From Cryomorphaceae bacterium BACL29 MAG-121220-bin8 (GTDB taxonomy: Bacteria > Bacteroidota > Bacteroidia > Flavobacteriales > Flavobacteriaceae): a stretch of 60,303 nt of DNA. The translations under genes and the position numbers were made by a program. Shown piece after piece: positions 1-9,614 of the stretch (the first letter of the stretch is position 1; each line of letters opens with the position of its first letter). A model generated the notes under the pieces. It was not told where the DNA came from. It ran no database searches and saw nothing but the letters and a program-made list of their open reading frames with translations. The stretch is from the NCBI GenBank assembly GCA_905182765.1, contig CAJJCV010000005.1:1-60303 (forward strand), given 5' to 3'.

Positions 1-303
1 ATACAGGCAGAAATTTTAGATAATTTTTTAGCAACATTAAAATTAAGTATTTCTATGACCATCGCATTGGAAGTAGATGAAAATTTATTAATTGACAGAT
101 TAATTAACAGAGGAAAAGATAGTGGTAGGTCAGATGATCAAGACAGGTTTAAAATTCAAAATAGATTTGACGAATATAATAAGAAGACCTCTCCTCTAAT
201 AAATTTTTATAAAAATCAAAATAAATTTTTTGATGTATTTGGAGTTGGAGATATTAATGAAATAAGCTCTAGGATTTTTAACACTATTGATAATAATATA
301 TAA
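1..303 (+). CDS. adk: Adenylate kinase, C-terminal part (cut by window start)
   Basis: The frame is open from base 1 and gives about 100 C-terminal residues of a protein that interconverts AMP + ATP and 2 ADP in the cytoplasm. The visible part holds the typical stretch [18 protein letters not shown] followed by SGRSDDQD and an [14 protein letters not shown] segment, matching the LID and C-terminal CORE of short, zinc-free adenylate kinases. The first visible Met (base 55) is internal, because the family pattern QAEILDNFL continues upstream of it. The stop overlaps the ATG of the next gene by one base (TAATG), so adk and obg are translationally coupled; adk-obg adjacency is common in Flavobacteriia (established knowledge). 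The N-terminal P-loop half lies outside the window. Confidence 0.93.
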   Translation: MQAEILDNFLATLKLSISMTIALEVDENLLIDRLINRGKDSGRSDDQDRFKIQNRFDEYNKKTSPLINFYKNQNKFFDVFGVGDINEISSRIFNTIDNNI

Positions 304-1304
304 TGACTGAAGGAAATTTTGTTGACTATGTAAAGATTAATATTTTTTCGGGCAACGGAGGAAAGGGTTCTGCACATTTTAGGCGTGAAAAATTTATAAC
401 TAAAGGAGGTCCTGATGGTGGAGATGGTGGAAGAGGAGGTAATGTTGTTTTTGTTACCGATAAATCTTTATGGACCCTTCATCATTTTAGATTTCAAAAA
501 CATTTTAAATGTGGTCATGGAGGTGATGGAAGTGGAAGCAGAAGTAGTGGAGCTGATGGAGCCGATTCTATTATAAGGGTTCCAATAGGAACTGTTATTA
601 GGGACACGGAAACAAATAAAATTTTATATGAAACTATTGAGGATGGTGATCATAAAATTATTTTAGATGGTGGAATGGGTGGCTTAGGTAATTGGAACTT
701 TAGGTCTTCAACTAATCAAGCACCTAGATATTCACAACCTGGAATTAAAGGAAAAGTAAGTCAATTAACATTAGAATTAAAGCTTTTAGCTGATGTTGGT
801 TTAGTTGGATTTCCAAATGTTGGAAAATCAACATTACTTAAAACTATTACCTCTGCAAAACCTAAAATTGGCAATTATGAGTTTACAACTTTAAAACCCA
901 ATTTAGGCATCGTTCAATATAGAGATTATAGGTCGTTTGTTATGGCAGATATCCCTGGAATAATTGAAGGAGCGTCTGAAGGAAGAGGACTTGGACATCA
1001 TTTTCTTAGACATATTGAAAGAAACTCAGTTCTTCTTTTTTTGCTTTCTGCAGAATCTGAAGATTTGGTTAATCAATATAAAATTCTTCTTAATGAATTG
1101 AAGAAATACAATCCAGAATTGTTAGACAAACAGAGAATTATTGCTATTTCTAAATCTGATTTAATTGACGACAAGGTAAGGCTGAAAATCAAAAAAGATA
1201 TTTCAAAAAAAATTAAAAATATTCCTTTTGAGTTCATTTCATCTGTTTCAAATATTGGCTTAGTTGAAATTAAAGATCTTTTATGGAAGGTTTTAAATGA
1301 GTAA
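303..1304 (+). CDS. obg: Obg family GTPase (ribosome assembly)
   Basis: A 333-residue cytoplasmic GTPase that acts in late 50S subunit assembly and stress or cell-cycle control in other bacteria. The N-terminal Obg fold is glycine-rich ([28 protein letters not shown]). The G domain follows: P-loop GFPNVGKST at residues 169-177, switch region [20 protein letters not shown] from residue 216, and a G4 motif written SKSD (283-286) in place of NKxD. The protein ends soon after the G domain, so the C-terminal OCT domain of Bacillus Obg is absent, as is usual in Bacteroidota. The start ATG overlaps the adk stop by one base. A 30-base gap separates it from the next gene, so all four plus-strand genes here may form one transcript. 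Confidence 0.96.
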   Translation: MTEGNFVDYVKINIFSGNGGKGSAHFRREKFITKGGPDGGDGGRGGNVVFVTDKSLWTLHHFRFQKHFKCGHGGDGSGSRSSGADGADSIIRVPIGTVIRDTETNKILYETIEDGDHKIILDGGMGGLGNWNFRSSTNQAPRYSQPGIKGKVSQLTLELKLLADVGLVGFPNVGKSTLLKTITSAKPKIGNYEFTTLKPNLGIVQYRDYRSFVMADIPGIIEGASEGRGLGHHFLRHIERNSVLLFLLSAESEDLVNQYKILLNELKKYNPELLDKQRIIAISKSDLIDDKVRLKIKKDISKKIKNIPFEFISSVSNIGLVEIKDLLWKVLNE

Positions 1305-1334
1305 ATTTTAATCTTAAATTAGAGTTTTAATTTC

Positions 1335-2696
1335 ATGAAAATTCATTTTATAGCAATAGGGGGGAGTGCAATGCATAATTTAGCAATAGCATTACATATT
1401 AAAGGCTATCATGTCTCAGGAAGTGATGACTCAATTTTTGAACCTTCAAAATCAAGACTGATACATCATGGTTTATTTCCAAAAGAAATTGGTTGGAAGT
1501 CATCAAATATTTCTGATGACTTAGACTGTGTTATTCTAGGAATGCATGCAAAAAAAGACAATCCAGAACTTATTGAGGCACAAAAAAAATCAATTAAAAT
1601 ATTTTCATATCCTGAGTTTATTTACGAAATGTCTAAAAATAAGACAAGAGTAGTTATAGGAGGAAGTCATGGGAAAACCTCTATTACAGCCATGGTTTTA
1701 CATGTCCTTAATGACAATGATATCTCAGTTGACTACATGGTAGGAGCCCAGTTAAAAGGTTTTAGTACTATGGTTCATTTGACTGATGAAAATGATTTTA
1801 TATTACTTGAAGGTGACGAGTATTTATCTTCACCAATTGATAGAAGACCAAAATTTCATTTATATAAACCAAATATTGCATTATTAAGCGGAATTGCATG
1901 GGACCATATTAATGTCTTTCCAACAAAAGAGATTTATTCTAAACAGTTTGAGATTTTTCTTGACTCTATTGTTTCAGGAGGTTCTATAGTTTACAATGAA
2001 TTAGATTTAGAATTAAATCAAATGGTTCAAAATTGTTCAAATTCAATAAGAAAACTTGAGTATTCTTTGCCTGAATTTTTGATTGAAAATGACATTACAT
2101 ATTTAATAACAGATGAAGGTAGGCTTCCTTTAAAAATATTTGGCGACCATAATTTAAGTAATCTTTCAGGAGCTAAATTGATATGTCAATTAATGGGAGT
2201 TCAAGAAGAAGAATTTAATAGTTCTATAGTCTCATTTGGTGGAGCCGATAAGAGGCTGGAGTCATTATTAGAAATGAATGATCGAGCATTTTTTAAAGAT
2301 TTTGCTCATTCTCCAAGTAAGGTCAGTGCAACAACAAATGCTTTAAAAATTCAATATAAAAACAGAAAACTAATTGCTCTTCTCGAATTGCACACTTTTA
2401 GTAGTTTAAATGAAGATTTTATTGGAGAATACCGAAATAGTTTAAAACAGGCTGATACCAGAATTTTGTTTTATGATCCTAAAGCTGTTGAAAGTAAAGG
2501 TTTAAAGAACATTTCTGTTCAAAAAATAAAAGATTCATTTAATGATGATAATATGATTGTGTTTTCAAATTCTGACCAATTAAAGTCTTATTTGTTTGAA
2601 CTGTCGTATGTTAATACTAATTTATTATTTATGAGTTCAGGTAATTACGCTTCAATTGATTTAGAAGTTTTAAATGATTTTATTAAAAATAATTAA
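1335..2696 (+). CDS. mpl: Mpl-like Mur ligase (UDP-MurNAc : murein tripeptide ligase family)
   Basis: A 453-residue Mur ligase. The N-terminal domain begins with HFIAIGGSAMHNLAIALHIKG, the Rossmann-like UDP-binding segment of the MurC/Mpl branch, with the GSDD loop after it. The ATP-binding loop GGSHGKTS lies at about residues 109-116, and SGIAWDHINVFPT and DFAHSPSKV are the expected central and C-terminal motifs. The HNLA form of the first motif is typical of Mpl, which reattaches recycled L-Ala-gamma-D-Glu-Dap tripeptide to UDP-MurNAc, rather than of biosynthetic MurC (GIGGxGMS). In Bacteroidota this gene is often annotated simply as peptidoglycan synthetase, so the exact substrate is inferred. 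Its stop overlaps the next start by one base (TAATG). Confidence 0.82.
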   Translation: MKIHFIAIGGSAMHNLAIALHIKGYHVSGSDDSIFEPSKSRLIHHGLFPKEIGWKSSNISDDLDCVILGMHAKKDNPELIEAQKKSIKIFSYPEFIYEMSKNKTRVVIGGSHGKTSITAMVLHVLNDNDISVDYMVGAQLKGFSTMVHLTDENDFILLEGDEYLSSPIDRRPKFHLYKPNIALLSGIAWDHINVFPTKEIYSKQFEIFLDSIVSGGSIVYNELDLELNQMVQNCSNSIRKLEYSLPEFLIENDITYLITDEGRLPLKIFGDHNLSNLSGAKLICQLMGVQEEEFNSSIVSFGGADKRLESLLEMNDRAFFKDFAHSPSKVSATTNALKIQYKNRKLIALLELHTFSSLNEDFIGEYRNSLKQADTRILFYDPKAVESKGLKNISVQKIKDSFNDDNMIVFSNSDQLKSYLFELSYVNTNLLFMSSGNYASIDLEVLNDFIKNN

Positions 2697-3382
2697 TGAA
2701 AAACATTAAACATATATTTTTTGATTTAGATCATACACTTTGGAATTTTGAAAAAAATTCTGCACTTACTTTTAAGTTTTTACTGGATAAGTATAATATT
2801 ACTATTGATCTTCATAAATTTTTAAAAGTTTATATGCCAATCAATTTTTCATTATGGAACTTATACAGAGATGATAAGGTTACTAAGGACTATTTAAGAC
2901 ACAACAGATTAAAATCTACTTTTGAAAAGTTAAATATTAAAATAGATTCAGGATTAATAGACGAAATTTCTAATGATTATGTTAAACATCTTCCTGACAA
3001 TAATTTTCTTTTGCCTAATGCTATTCCGGTTTTAGATTATCTATTTCAAAAATACACTCTACATATAATTACAAATGGATTTACTGAGGTTCAGAACACA
3101 AAAATTTCAAATTCTAATCTTAATAAATACTTCTCTTGTATAATTGACTCTGAAACAGTTGGAGTTAAAAAGCCTCATTCAAAAATTTTTAATTACGCTT
3201 ATAATATTTCTAAAGCGGCTTATAAAAACGAATGTTTAATGATTGGTGACAATTATCAGGCTGATGTGATGGGAGCGCTTAATAATGGCTTTAAGGCTAT
3301 TCATTTAAACTCTAACAACGAATCTCATCACGAAAATTCTATAATAATAACTGACTTGATATCTTTAAAAGAAATTCTCTAG
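2696..3382 (+). CDS. yjjG: YjjG-family HAD pyrimidine nucleotidase
   Basis: A 228-residue HAD-superfamily phosphatase. Motif I is FDLDHTLWNF with the nucleophile Asp10 and acid Asp12; motif II is ITNGFTEVQ; motif III holds the lysine in VGVKKPHSKIF; motif IV is GDNYQADVMGA. The LDHTLW(N/D)F start and the helical cap inserted after it are characteristic of the YjjG family, which dephosphorylates non-canonical pyrimidine nucleotides (dUMP, dTMP analogues) as a house-cleaning function. The substrate is a family inference. It is coupled to the upstream ligase by a one-base overlap and ends exactly against the stop of the convergent rlmB gene with no spacer. Confidence 0.85.
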   Translation: MKNIKHIFFDLDHTLWNFEKNSALTFKFLLDKYNITIDLHKFLKVYMPINFSLWNLYRDDKVTKDYLRHNRLKSTFEKLNIKIDSGLIDEISNDYVKHLPDNNFLLPNAIPVLDYLFQKYTLHIITNGFTEVQNTKISNSNLNKYFSCIIDSETVGVKKPHSKIFNYAYNISKAAYKNECLMIGDNYQADVMGALNNGFKAIHLNSNNESHHENSIIITDLISLKEIL

Positions 3383-4120
3383 TTAATATTTTTTTTGTCG
3401 TATCATCTCATATAAGATTGCACCACATGCTACTGATACGTTTAGAGATTCTATTTTTCCATGAAGTGGAATTCTAACTAATTCATCACACAGATTTACA
3501 ACCGAGCTAGATAAACCTTTTCCTTCAGACCCCATTATAATCGCTTGTGATTTTCCGAATTTAGTTTCAAAAATATTGTTTTCAGCTTTTTCAGATGCTC
3601 CAAATATTTTAATATCGTGTTGTTTTAAAAGAAAAATAGCATCTTTAATATGGGACACTTTACAAATTGGGACATTAAAAATTGCTCCAGATGATGTTTT
3701 TATAGTATCCCCATTTACTGGTGCACTTCCACTGGACTGAATAATTATACAGTCTATAGCGGTACATTCTGCAGTTCGAACTATGGCTCCAAAATTTCTA
3801 ACATCTGATAATTGATCTAATATTAATAATGAAATTGATTTAGGTTTAGATTCAATTAAGTCACTTAAATCAGAAATAGACAAGAAGTTTATAGGTGAAA
3901 TAGTTGCTACAACACCTTGATGGTTCTTTGGAGTTAATCTATTTAATTTTTCTACAGGTACATAAGAGATTTCAACTGAATTCTGATTTAATTTTTTTAT
4001 TAATTCATATCCGTTTTTATTATTTAACCCCCTTTGCATAAAAACTCTATTTATTGATTCGTTTGCATCAATAGCTTCTATAACAGCTCTAATACCATAT
4101 ATTAAGGTTTCTTTATCCAT
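3383..4120 (-). CDS. rlmB: 23S rRNA (guanosine-2'-O)-methyltransferase, RlmB type
   Basis: A 245-residue TrmH-family SPOUT methyltransferase. The N-terminal substrate-binding domain begins LIYGIRAVIEAIDA, the usual RlmB opening. The knotted C-terminal domain has LILDQLSDVRNFGAIVRTAE (motif 1, with the catalytic Asn/Arg region), IIMGSEGKGLSS (motif 2) and ESLNVSVACGAILYEM (motif 3). RlmB methylates the 2'-OH of G2251 in the peptidyl-transferase P-loop of 23S rRNA; related TrmH proteins act on tRNA, but length and motifs favour RlmB. It lies 19 bases downstream of the secreted hypothetical gene and is probably its operon partner. It is convergent with yjjG with no intergenic bases. Confidence 0.9.
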   Translation of the reverse strand: MDKETLIYGIRAVIEAIDANESINRVFMQRGLNNKNGYELIKKLNQNSVEISYVPVEKLNRLTPKNHQGVVATISPINFLSISDLSDLIESKPKSISLLILDQLSDVRNFGAIVRTAECTAIDCIIIQSSGSAPVNGDTIKTSSGAIFNVPICKVSHIKDAIFLLKQHDIKIFGASEKAENNIFETKFGKSQAIIMGSEGKGLSSSVVNLCDELVRIPLHGKIESLNVSVACGAILYEMIRQKKY

Positions 4121-4139
4121 TTTGTATGTAGTTGATCAG

Positions 4140-4841
4140 TTATATTGAGTTAAAGTAGGAAACTAGCTCTATTAAGCTTTTTTTATTCTTAAGATTTAAT
4201 TTATTTGCTTTTTTATATTTTTTTAAAAGTTTTTGATCAAATATATTTTTAGCAATTAATTTTTTGAATGATCTGGGAATTGAGTACCATTTACCATCTT
4301 TATTAATTAAAAATTCGTTCGCATCAGCCCATTTTGGTTTTGGATTACTAGATGATCCTGAAGATGGTGCAACAGCACCTGTTCTAATTGGCATCTTTAT
4401 TACTTTTCTAGGAAAATAGTAAAGAGAAATATTATCAAGTTCAATACAATCCTCTAAAACAGCTATAATTTCTTTTTTATTTAAATTAATCGAATAAGAT
4501 TTATAAGTATTACCATTCATTTGAATTTTCACTGAACTATTTAATTCTATAATACTAGGTTGTGAGCTTTCATCTTTTTTAATTTCGAATTTTTGAGTTC
4601 CTACATTCAATCTTGTTAAAACATCATATGTTTTTCCATTATTAAATATTATTTTACCATTTCTAAAATTCTTATCTAAATAAGGAGATCCCTCTGCTTC
4701 ACTAAAGTCTTTTTTCATTAATTTTCTTAAAAGCACATTTCCGCCACTAAATAAGTCATCAGTAGAAACCCCATAATCTTGACTAAAAGATAATTGGCTT
4801 GATATTAAAAAAAATAATATTAAAGTATTTATATTTCTCAT
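4140..4841 (-). CDS. Secreted protein of unknown function
   Basis: I do not recognise this 233-residue protein. It opens with a clear signal peptide (MRNINTLILFFLISSQLSFS, cleavage expected before QDYG), so it should be periplasmic or surface-located. The mature part contains an FNNGKTYD segment and several short beta-strand-like stretches, then a proline/serine-rich linker (APSSGSSSNPKPKW) at about residue 160, then a strongly basic C-terminal region (KKYKKANKLNLKNKKS). I start it at the ATG at 4841; a TTG two codons upstream would only add MN before the signal peptide. A TATATTTG promoter element lies at 4867-4860 on the same strand. rlmB follows 19 bases later. Confidence 0.75.
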   Translation of the reverse strand: MRNINTLILFFLISSQLSFSQDYGVSTDDLFSGGNVLLRKLMKKDFSEAEGSPYLDKNFRNGKIIFNNGKTYDVLTRLNVGTQKFEIKKDESSQPSIIELNSSVKIQMNGNTYKSYSINLNKKEIIAVLEDCIELDNISLYYFPRKVIKMPIRTGAVAPSSGSSSNPKPKWADANEFLINKDGKWYSIPRSFKKLIAKNIFDQKLLKKYKKANKLNLKNKKSLIELVSYFNSI

Positions 4842-4859
4842 GTTCAATGTTTAATTCCT

Positions 4860-4867
4860 CAAATATA
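4860..4867 (-). promoter_or_regulatory. Candidate -7 promoter element of the secreted-protein/rlmB unit
   Basis: On the minus strand the sequence reads TATATTTG, a perfect match to the Bacteroidota -7 consensus TAnnTTTG, 18 bases before the ATG at 4841. It sits just downstream (in minus-strand sense) of the terminator that closes the SusCD unit, which is where a new transcript should begin. I saw no clear TTG or TTTG -33 element at the right spacing. Confidence 0.5.
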
Positions 4868-4903
4868 GATAAAGTTATTGACCTTCATTCTTAATTATTT
4901 ATC

Positions 4904-4934
4904 AAAAAAAAAGCGCTCCTAAGAGCGCTTTTTT
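4904..4934 (-). terminator. Rho-independent terminator of the susCD unit
   Basis: Stem arms AGCGCTC (4912-4918) and GAGCGCT (4923-4929) close on a 4-base loop and are flanked by an A-tract on one side and a T-tract on the other, so the hairpin extends into A-T pairs and could stop transcription in both directions. On the minus strand it follows the susD stop by 23 bases and ends in nine T residues. It is one of the few GC-rich hairpins in the window. Confidence 0.9.
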
Positions 4935-4957
4935 ATATATAAAGTAGTTTACTAAAA

Positions 4958-6418
4958 TTATTTAGTATCCCACCATAATTTAGAATCTTGGCTGTAACCA
5001 GAAATCTTTGCAGTAGCAGCGTCATGGTTAGCTTTGTTAGCACTAGCAGTAGTAGCACCATAACCATATCTCATTGGTATTCCAGTTCCTGTTAAAGCAT
5101 CGGTAGCAGGAGTTAACATTGGATAATCCAATCTTCTCCATTCTGACCAAGCTTCATGTCCTTGCATGTATAATGCAACCCATTTTTCAGTAGCCATTGT
5201 TTCCATAGAAACAGGAGCAACAGAACCAAGGTATGCAGTAGCATCAGCTGTACTAACGCCCCATTGAGCGTGAGAAGCAGCGATACCTAATTCATACCAA
5301 GTTTGAGCATCACCAGCCAATCCACTCCATCCTCTTAAGTGTGCTTCTGCATATGAGAAACATACTTGAGCATACGAGTATAACATACCACCAGCATTAG
5401 TACCATCATAAATAACTGAAGATGGTAAGAATGATATTCTAGTCTGTAAGATACCTGGGTTTAACACACCATAAGGCATTCCAGCGTAAGTTTCACCCAT
5501 ATAATCAACATAGTCGATTTTTGATGTATCACCAGTTGCACTAACAACAGGAGTAGCATATTTAGCTAGTCTAGGGTCACTGTTAGCGAATAAATGGTCT
5601 ACCATTACGTCACTTACAGCAAAATCTTCTCTAGACTGAAATCTGTCTTGCCATGGGTTATCGTTAGAATCTGCAGTAGTGTAAGGGTAGTGAATGTTAT
5701 CAGCATTACTTCCTAATACACCACCAGCAACAGCTTCATTAAATTTAGCTTGTGCAGTAGCAGGATCAACATCAGCCATTCTTAAGGCCATCACCATTTT
5801 CATAGTGTTACCGAATTGTCTCCATTTCGCAGCATCTCCATTAAACATGAAGTCACCCGATAATCCACCACCATCTAAAAAGCTGATAGCAGCATCAATC
5901 TCAGCAAGCAAACCAGCGTATATTGCTGATTGATCGTCAAAAACAGGCTTTAAATTATCAACTCCCTGAAGAGCTTCAGAATAAGGAATTGCACCCCACA
6001 TATTAGTCATGGCTTGCATCATGTATACTTTAAGTAAATGAGCTACACCCTTCTGCATCCCTATAGAACCTGATGATGAATATTCAGCAGCATTCTCAGA
6101 GTTGTTAAGGTTAATTACGGTTTGTAAGTCCATTAGTGGACCAGTATAGAAACCGTCAAAATTCCATTGGATTGTTTCATAACATGAATCTTCATTATAT
6201 GTAATCTCAGAAACATGCTGAGCTAATAAAGTAGGATTCACAGTACTAACAAGACCTGGAATATTTCTCATTGCACCTGTAATAAGTGCTCCGGTGTTAG
6301 CTTTAGAAATTGCGTTTGGGTTTAAGTTTTCATCCCCAAAATCTACAGTTTCACAGGACACGAACAATAAGCTACTTATTGTTAACAGTCCGATAATTTT
6401 TTGAATTTGTGTTTTCAT
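4958..6418 (-). CDS. SusD/RagB-like nutrient-binding outer-membrane lipoprotein
   Basis: A 486-residue surface lipoprotein. The signal peptide ends in the lipobox LFVSC, so Cys22 is the lipidated residue; the following DENLNPNAIS stretch is the usual start of the SusD-like group 2 family. Tetratricopeptide-like segments follow (AHLLKVYMMQAMTNMWGAIPYSEAL, YEGL-type ADP motifs such as YAGLLAEIDAAI), and the C-terminal part carries EKWVALYMQGHEAWSEWRRLDYP, a hallmark of these proteins. It should form the lid over the SusC channel encoded 19 bases upstream and capture an oligomeric nutrient (glycan or peptide) at the cell surface. The substrate cannot be read from the sequence: no glycoside hydrolase, sulfatase or peptidase is adjacent. 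G+C is visibly higher than in most neighbouring genes. Confidence 0.93.
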   Translation of the reverse strand: MKTQIQKIIGLLTISSLLFVSCETVDFGDENLNPNAISKANTGALITGAMRNIPGLVSTVNPTLLAQHVSEITYNEDSCYETIQWNFDGFYTGPLMDLQTVINLNNSENAAEYSSSGSIGMQKGVAHLLKVYMMQAMTNMWGAIPYSEALQGVDNLKPVFDDQSAIYAGLLAEIDAAISFLDGGGLSGDFMFNGDAAKWRQFGNTMKMVMALRMADVDPATAQAKFNEAVAGGVLGSNADNIHYPYTTADSNDNPWQDRFQSREDFAVSDVMVDHLFANSDPRLAKYATPVVSATGDTSKIDYVDYMGETYAGMPYGVLNPGILQTRISFLPSSVIYDGTNAGGMLYSYAQVCFSYAEAHLRGWSGLAGDAQTWYELGIAASHAQWGVSTADATAYLGSVAPVSMETMATEKWVALYMQGHEAWSEWRRLDYPMLTPATDALTGTGIPMRYGYGATTASANKANHDAATAKISGYSQDSKLWWDTK

Positions 6419-6437
6419 TATTTATAATTATTTATAA

Positions 6438-9400
6438 TTAAAATTTAAGGGCTACGTTAAGTCCAAATGATCTAGCAGATGGTAATTGCCCACCTTCACT
6501 AGCATAATTTCCTCCAGACCAACCAGATCCAAGTTCAGATGGATCTAAACCAGGGTTTTTAGCACCTCTATAGTCACCCCAATCTGTAGTTTCAGAAAGG
6601 ATTGCTAAGTTTGTTCCAATTAATGCTATATCAATTCCAGTAAAAGGAGAATTTGATAATTTATTAGCATCAAATGTGTAACCTAATCTTACTTGTCTTA
6701 ACTTAACAAAAGAAGCGTCAACTAACCAAAGATCATCTCTAGTCCAGTTACCCCAAGCCCAGCTATCTGGAGCTCTGTAGAAATCAGCAGTACTTCCATC
6801 AGCATAAACACCAACTTGATGTATACCACCTCCAGCACTTACTGGATCTCTTTTTTGATTTCCTTTGTCGTTTTTACCAGCAGTCCATTCATGTAGACCA
6901 GCAGCCATTGAGAACATATCTGTTACTGAGTGGTATAAACCACCATCTTGAAAGTCAATTCCGATAGCAAGATCCCAATTTTTATATGTTAAGTTAGATG
7001 TAATACCACCAGTATAGTTTGGCATAACATTTCCTAATAGTTGATTGTTTTCATATCTGTGGTTTCCACTTGCGTAGTATACCCAGTTACCATTATCGTC
7101 TTTCAATCTTTTTCTTCCGTATAACATTCCCCATTCTTCACCTACAATTTCTTGTAAATCCATACTTGACCATGATAACCATGAGTTAAGTATATTTCTT
7201 TCAATTCCAGGGTATATGAAATCAACCATTTTTTCTAATGTAGCGAAGTTTACAGAAACATCCCATCTTACATCTTCAGTTTGAATTGGTGTTCCAGAAA
7301 GCATAACTTCAAATCCAGTTGAAGAAGTGATTTTTGAATTAACACTTAATCCAGTGTATCCAGTTGATCCTGCAGCTGATACAGCTACTGGTAATCCTGA
7401 ATCTTCTCTGTCAAAATATGTTAAGTCAAATCCTAATCTATTATTTAAGAATTTCATTTCAATTCCATACTCAGTTTCTTTTCTAATTCCACCATTTAAC
7501 TGAGGATTAGCTAATGTATTAGGTACAGCAAGTGATGCTAATGAACCATAAGCAGTCCCAGATCCAAATGTTGGACTAGTAGCGTAAGTTCCAGGGAAAA
7601 TAGGAGCTTCAGCGTAACTAGCTCTTAATTTACCAAAAGAAACACCTTCTAGGTTCACTAATTTATCAAATAAGAAACTACCAGTTAAAGAGTAAGTTTC
7701 AATTCTGTTATTGTCTGCAGCTGCAGTAGAACTCCAGTCAAAACGGTAAGAACCGTCTAAATATAACATACTATCGTATCCTAATGATACAGATGAATAA
7801 GCAGCTCTTCCGCTGTTATTTGTTCTGTATGAAGAATAATTTGGCTTATCAACTGAGTTAGCAATAGTATAAAAATCAGGAATTGCTAAACCACCAGATG
7901 TACTAGCACTAGTGTTAATGCTTCTGAATTGTTTTGCAGAATAACCAACTAATGCACTAATATCAAATTTATCAGTTATTGCTTTAGTGTAATTAAGTCT
8001 AGCTCTAAATTCATTATTTTCAGATACATAAGAACCTTCGTTGTAAGCAGCTTGAGTACTTAATGTGTTAACACCAACATAATTTCTTCCATTACTTGTT
8101 CTGTTATAAGCTCTTCTGTTAACTTCTACATTAGCAGATAGTCCGTCCATTATATTATAATCAAATCCGAAATTACCTGAGTAAGTTGAATTTTCATTAT
8201 TATTAGTGTTTTGGTATTGCTCGTAGTGTGGAGCATCCCAGTATTGTGGACGAGCATTTCTAGCAGATCTTCTGTTCCAAGTATAAAAAGCACCTTCATA
8301 ATGATAATTATCTCTTAGTCTATCCATATCTAACTGTCTTTGCCACCACTGGCTAAAGTTTGATTGTAAACTTCCGTAACCACTACTAACAAAGTTATCA
8401 GTGTTTTGAATTCTTGCATTCAAAGAAGTGTAAACAGATAGTTTGTCAGTTAAATCCATTGAACCGTTGATGTTTAAATCATAGGTATTTCTAGATGCAT
8501 TAGGAACAGGTAGTTTATTGTCTGTAACACGTCCAGTTGCTCTGAAGCTGTAATCCTCTCCACCTTTTCCAAAAGCAACACTTGTAGCAGATTTTACACC
8601 AGTTTCGAAGAAATTTTTAACATTGTTTGGATTTGGAGACCATCCTCTTTGTTCTCCAAAGTTTGGATGATTTGGAATCCATGAATCCCAGTGACGAGCC
8701 AAAGTACCATCTAATCTTGGTCCCCAAGATTCATCAGCTGCGTAGTAAGGAATATTTTGCCCATTAAATGATGCCCAAGACGAAGGGTCTGTTGCAGGAT
8801 TGTAAGCAAAAGTATCCCAATCTTGATAGTAACCACCACCATACTCATTTTGGTAAGGGTGTAATCTACTAATATTAGAAGCAACAGTATTGTGATCTAC
8901 AGTAATGTAAGCTTCACCAGCTTTTGCTTTTTTAGAAGTAATTACAATCACACCACTTCTTGCGTCAGCTCCATATAATGCAGTTGCAGCAGCACCTTTA
9001 AGTATTGTAATGTTGTCAATATTATCTGTATTAATATCACTTGCAGCCATTTCAATTCCGTCTACAACATATAATACATCTTGCTCTCCTCTAAGTCTAA
9101 TAGCAGTTGATTCAAATGTAGAACTCGGTCCAGAAATAACCTGAACACCAGCAACTTTTCCAGCAAGAGCTGTTTTAAAGTCTAGTTCCTTAGTTTTGTT
9201 TAAGGTTGCCCCATCAACTTTTTGTTGAGCATAACCAAGTGACTTGGCTTCTCTTGTAATACCTAGTGCAGTTACAACTACCTCTTCTAGAGTGTTGTCT
9301 GATACTAGAGTTACGTTAACTGAAGCAGAAGCTCCAACTGTTACGTTTTGGGTTATAAATCCAACATAACTTACTGAAAGAACATCGCCTTCAGAAGCAG

Positions 9401-9587
9401 ATATTGAATAAACACCGTCAAAGTCAGTTGTAACACCGTTAGATGTTCCAGCAACAACAACAGTAGCACCAGGAAGTGGTACACCAGAACTGTCAGAAAC
9501 AGTACCGGATACACTCGTCTGAGCTAAACCCCATTGAAACATTATCATGAATGGTAACGCTAAAAACTTTTTTAAATTTGTTTTCAT
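6438..9587 (-). CDS. SusC/RagA-like TonB-dependent outer-membrane transporter
   Basis: A 1049-residue outer-membrane receptor. After a signal peptide (cleavage expected after GLAQ, residue 23) comes a carboxypeptidase-regulatory-like domain (SVSGTVSDSSGVPLPGATVVV ... SYVGF), then the TonB-box-like LEEVVVTALGI, a plug domain (VAGVQVISGP, TAIRLRGEQDVLYVVDGIEM, ILKGAAATALYGADARSGVIVITSKK) and a long beta-barrel that ends in the phenylalanine expected for barrel assembly (NVALKF). It lacks an N-terminal STN signalling domain, so transcription is not expected to run through a dedicated anti-sigma relay. It is the first gene of a two-gene unit with the SusD-like lipoprotein. The substrate is unknown. 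Confidence 0.96.
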   Translation of the reverse strand: MKTNLKKFLALPFMIMFQWGLAQTSVSGTVSDSSGVPLPGATVVVAGTSNGVTTDFDGVYSISASEGDVLSVSYVGFITQNVTVGASASVNVTLVSDNTLEEVVVTALGITREAKSLGYAQQKVDGATLNKTKELDFKTALAGKVAGVQVISGPSSTFESTAIRLRGEQDVLYVVDGIEMAASDINTDNIDNITILKGAAATALYGADARSGVIVITSKKAKAGEAYITVDHNTVASNISRLHPYQNEYGGGYYQDWDTFAYNPATDPSSWASFNGQNIPYYAADESWGPRLDGTLARHWDSWIPNHPNFGEQRGWSPNPNNVKNFFETGVKSATSVAFGKGGEDYSFRATGRVTDNKLPVPNASRNTYDLNINGSMDLTDKLSVYTSLNARIQNTDNFVSSGYGSLQSNFSQWWQRQLDMDRLRDNYHYEGAFYTWNRRSARNARPQYWDAPHYEQYQNTNNNENSTYSGNFGFDYNIMDGLSANVEVNRRAYNRTSNGRNYVGVNTLSTQAAYNEGSYVSENNEFRARLNYTKAITDKFDISALVGYSAKQFRSINTSASTSGGLAIPDFYTIANSVDKPNYSSYRTNNSGRAAYSSVSLGYDSMLYLDGSYRFDWSSTAAADNNRIETYSLTGSFLFDKLVNLEGVSFGKLRASYAEAPIFPGTYATSPTFGSGTAYGSLASLAVPNTLANPQLNGGIRKETEYGIEMKFLNNRLGFDLTYFDREDSGLPVAVSAAGSTGYTGLSVNSKITSSTGFEVMLSGTPIQTEDVRWDVSVNFATLEKMVDFIYPGIERNILNSWLSWSSMDLQEIVGEEWGMLYGRKRLKDDNGNWVYYASGNHRYENNQLLGNVMPNYTGGITSNLTYKNWDLAIGIDFQDGGLYHSVTDMFSMAAGLHEWTAGKNDKGNQKRDPVSAGGGIHQVGVYADGSTADFYRAPDSWAWGNWTRDDLWLVDASFVKLRQVRLGYTFDANKLSNSPFTGIDIALIGTNLAILSETTDWGDYRGAKNPGLDPSELGSGWSGGNYASEGGQLPSARSFGLNVALKF

Positions 9588-9614
9588 ATTTTGTTTTAAT
9601 TATTATTTGATCTA

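Noticed and set aside
5694-5933. 79-codon plus-strand frame antisense to susD
   Set aside because: Low-complexity Ala/Pro/Ser shadow of the alanine-rich SusD coding region.
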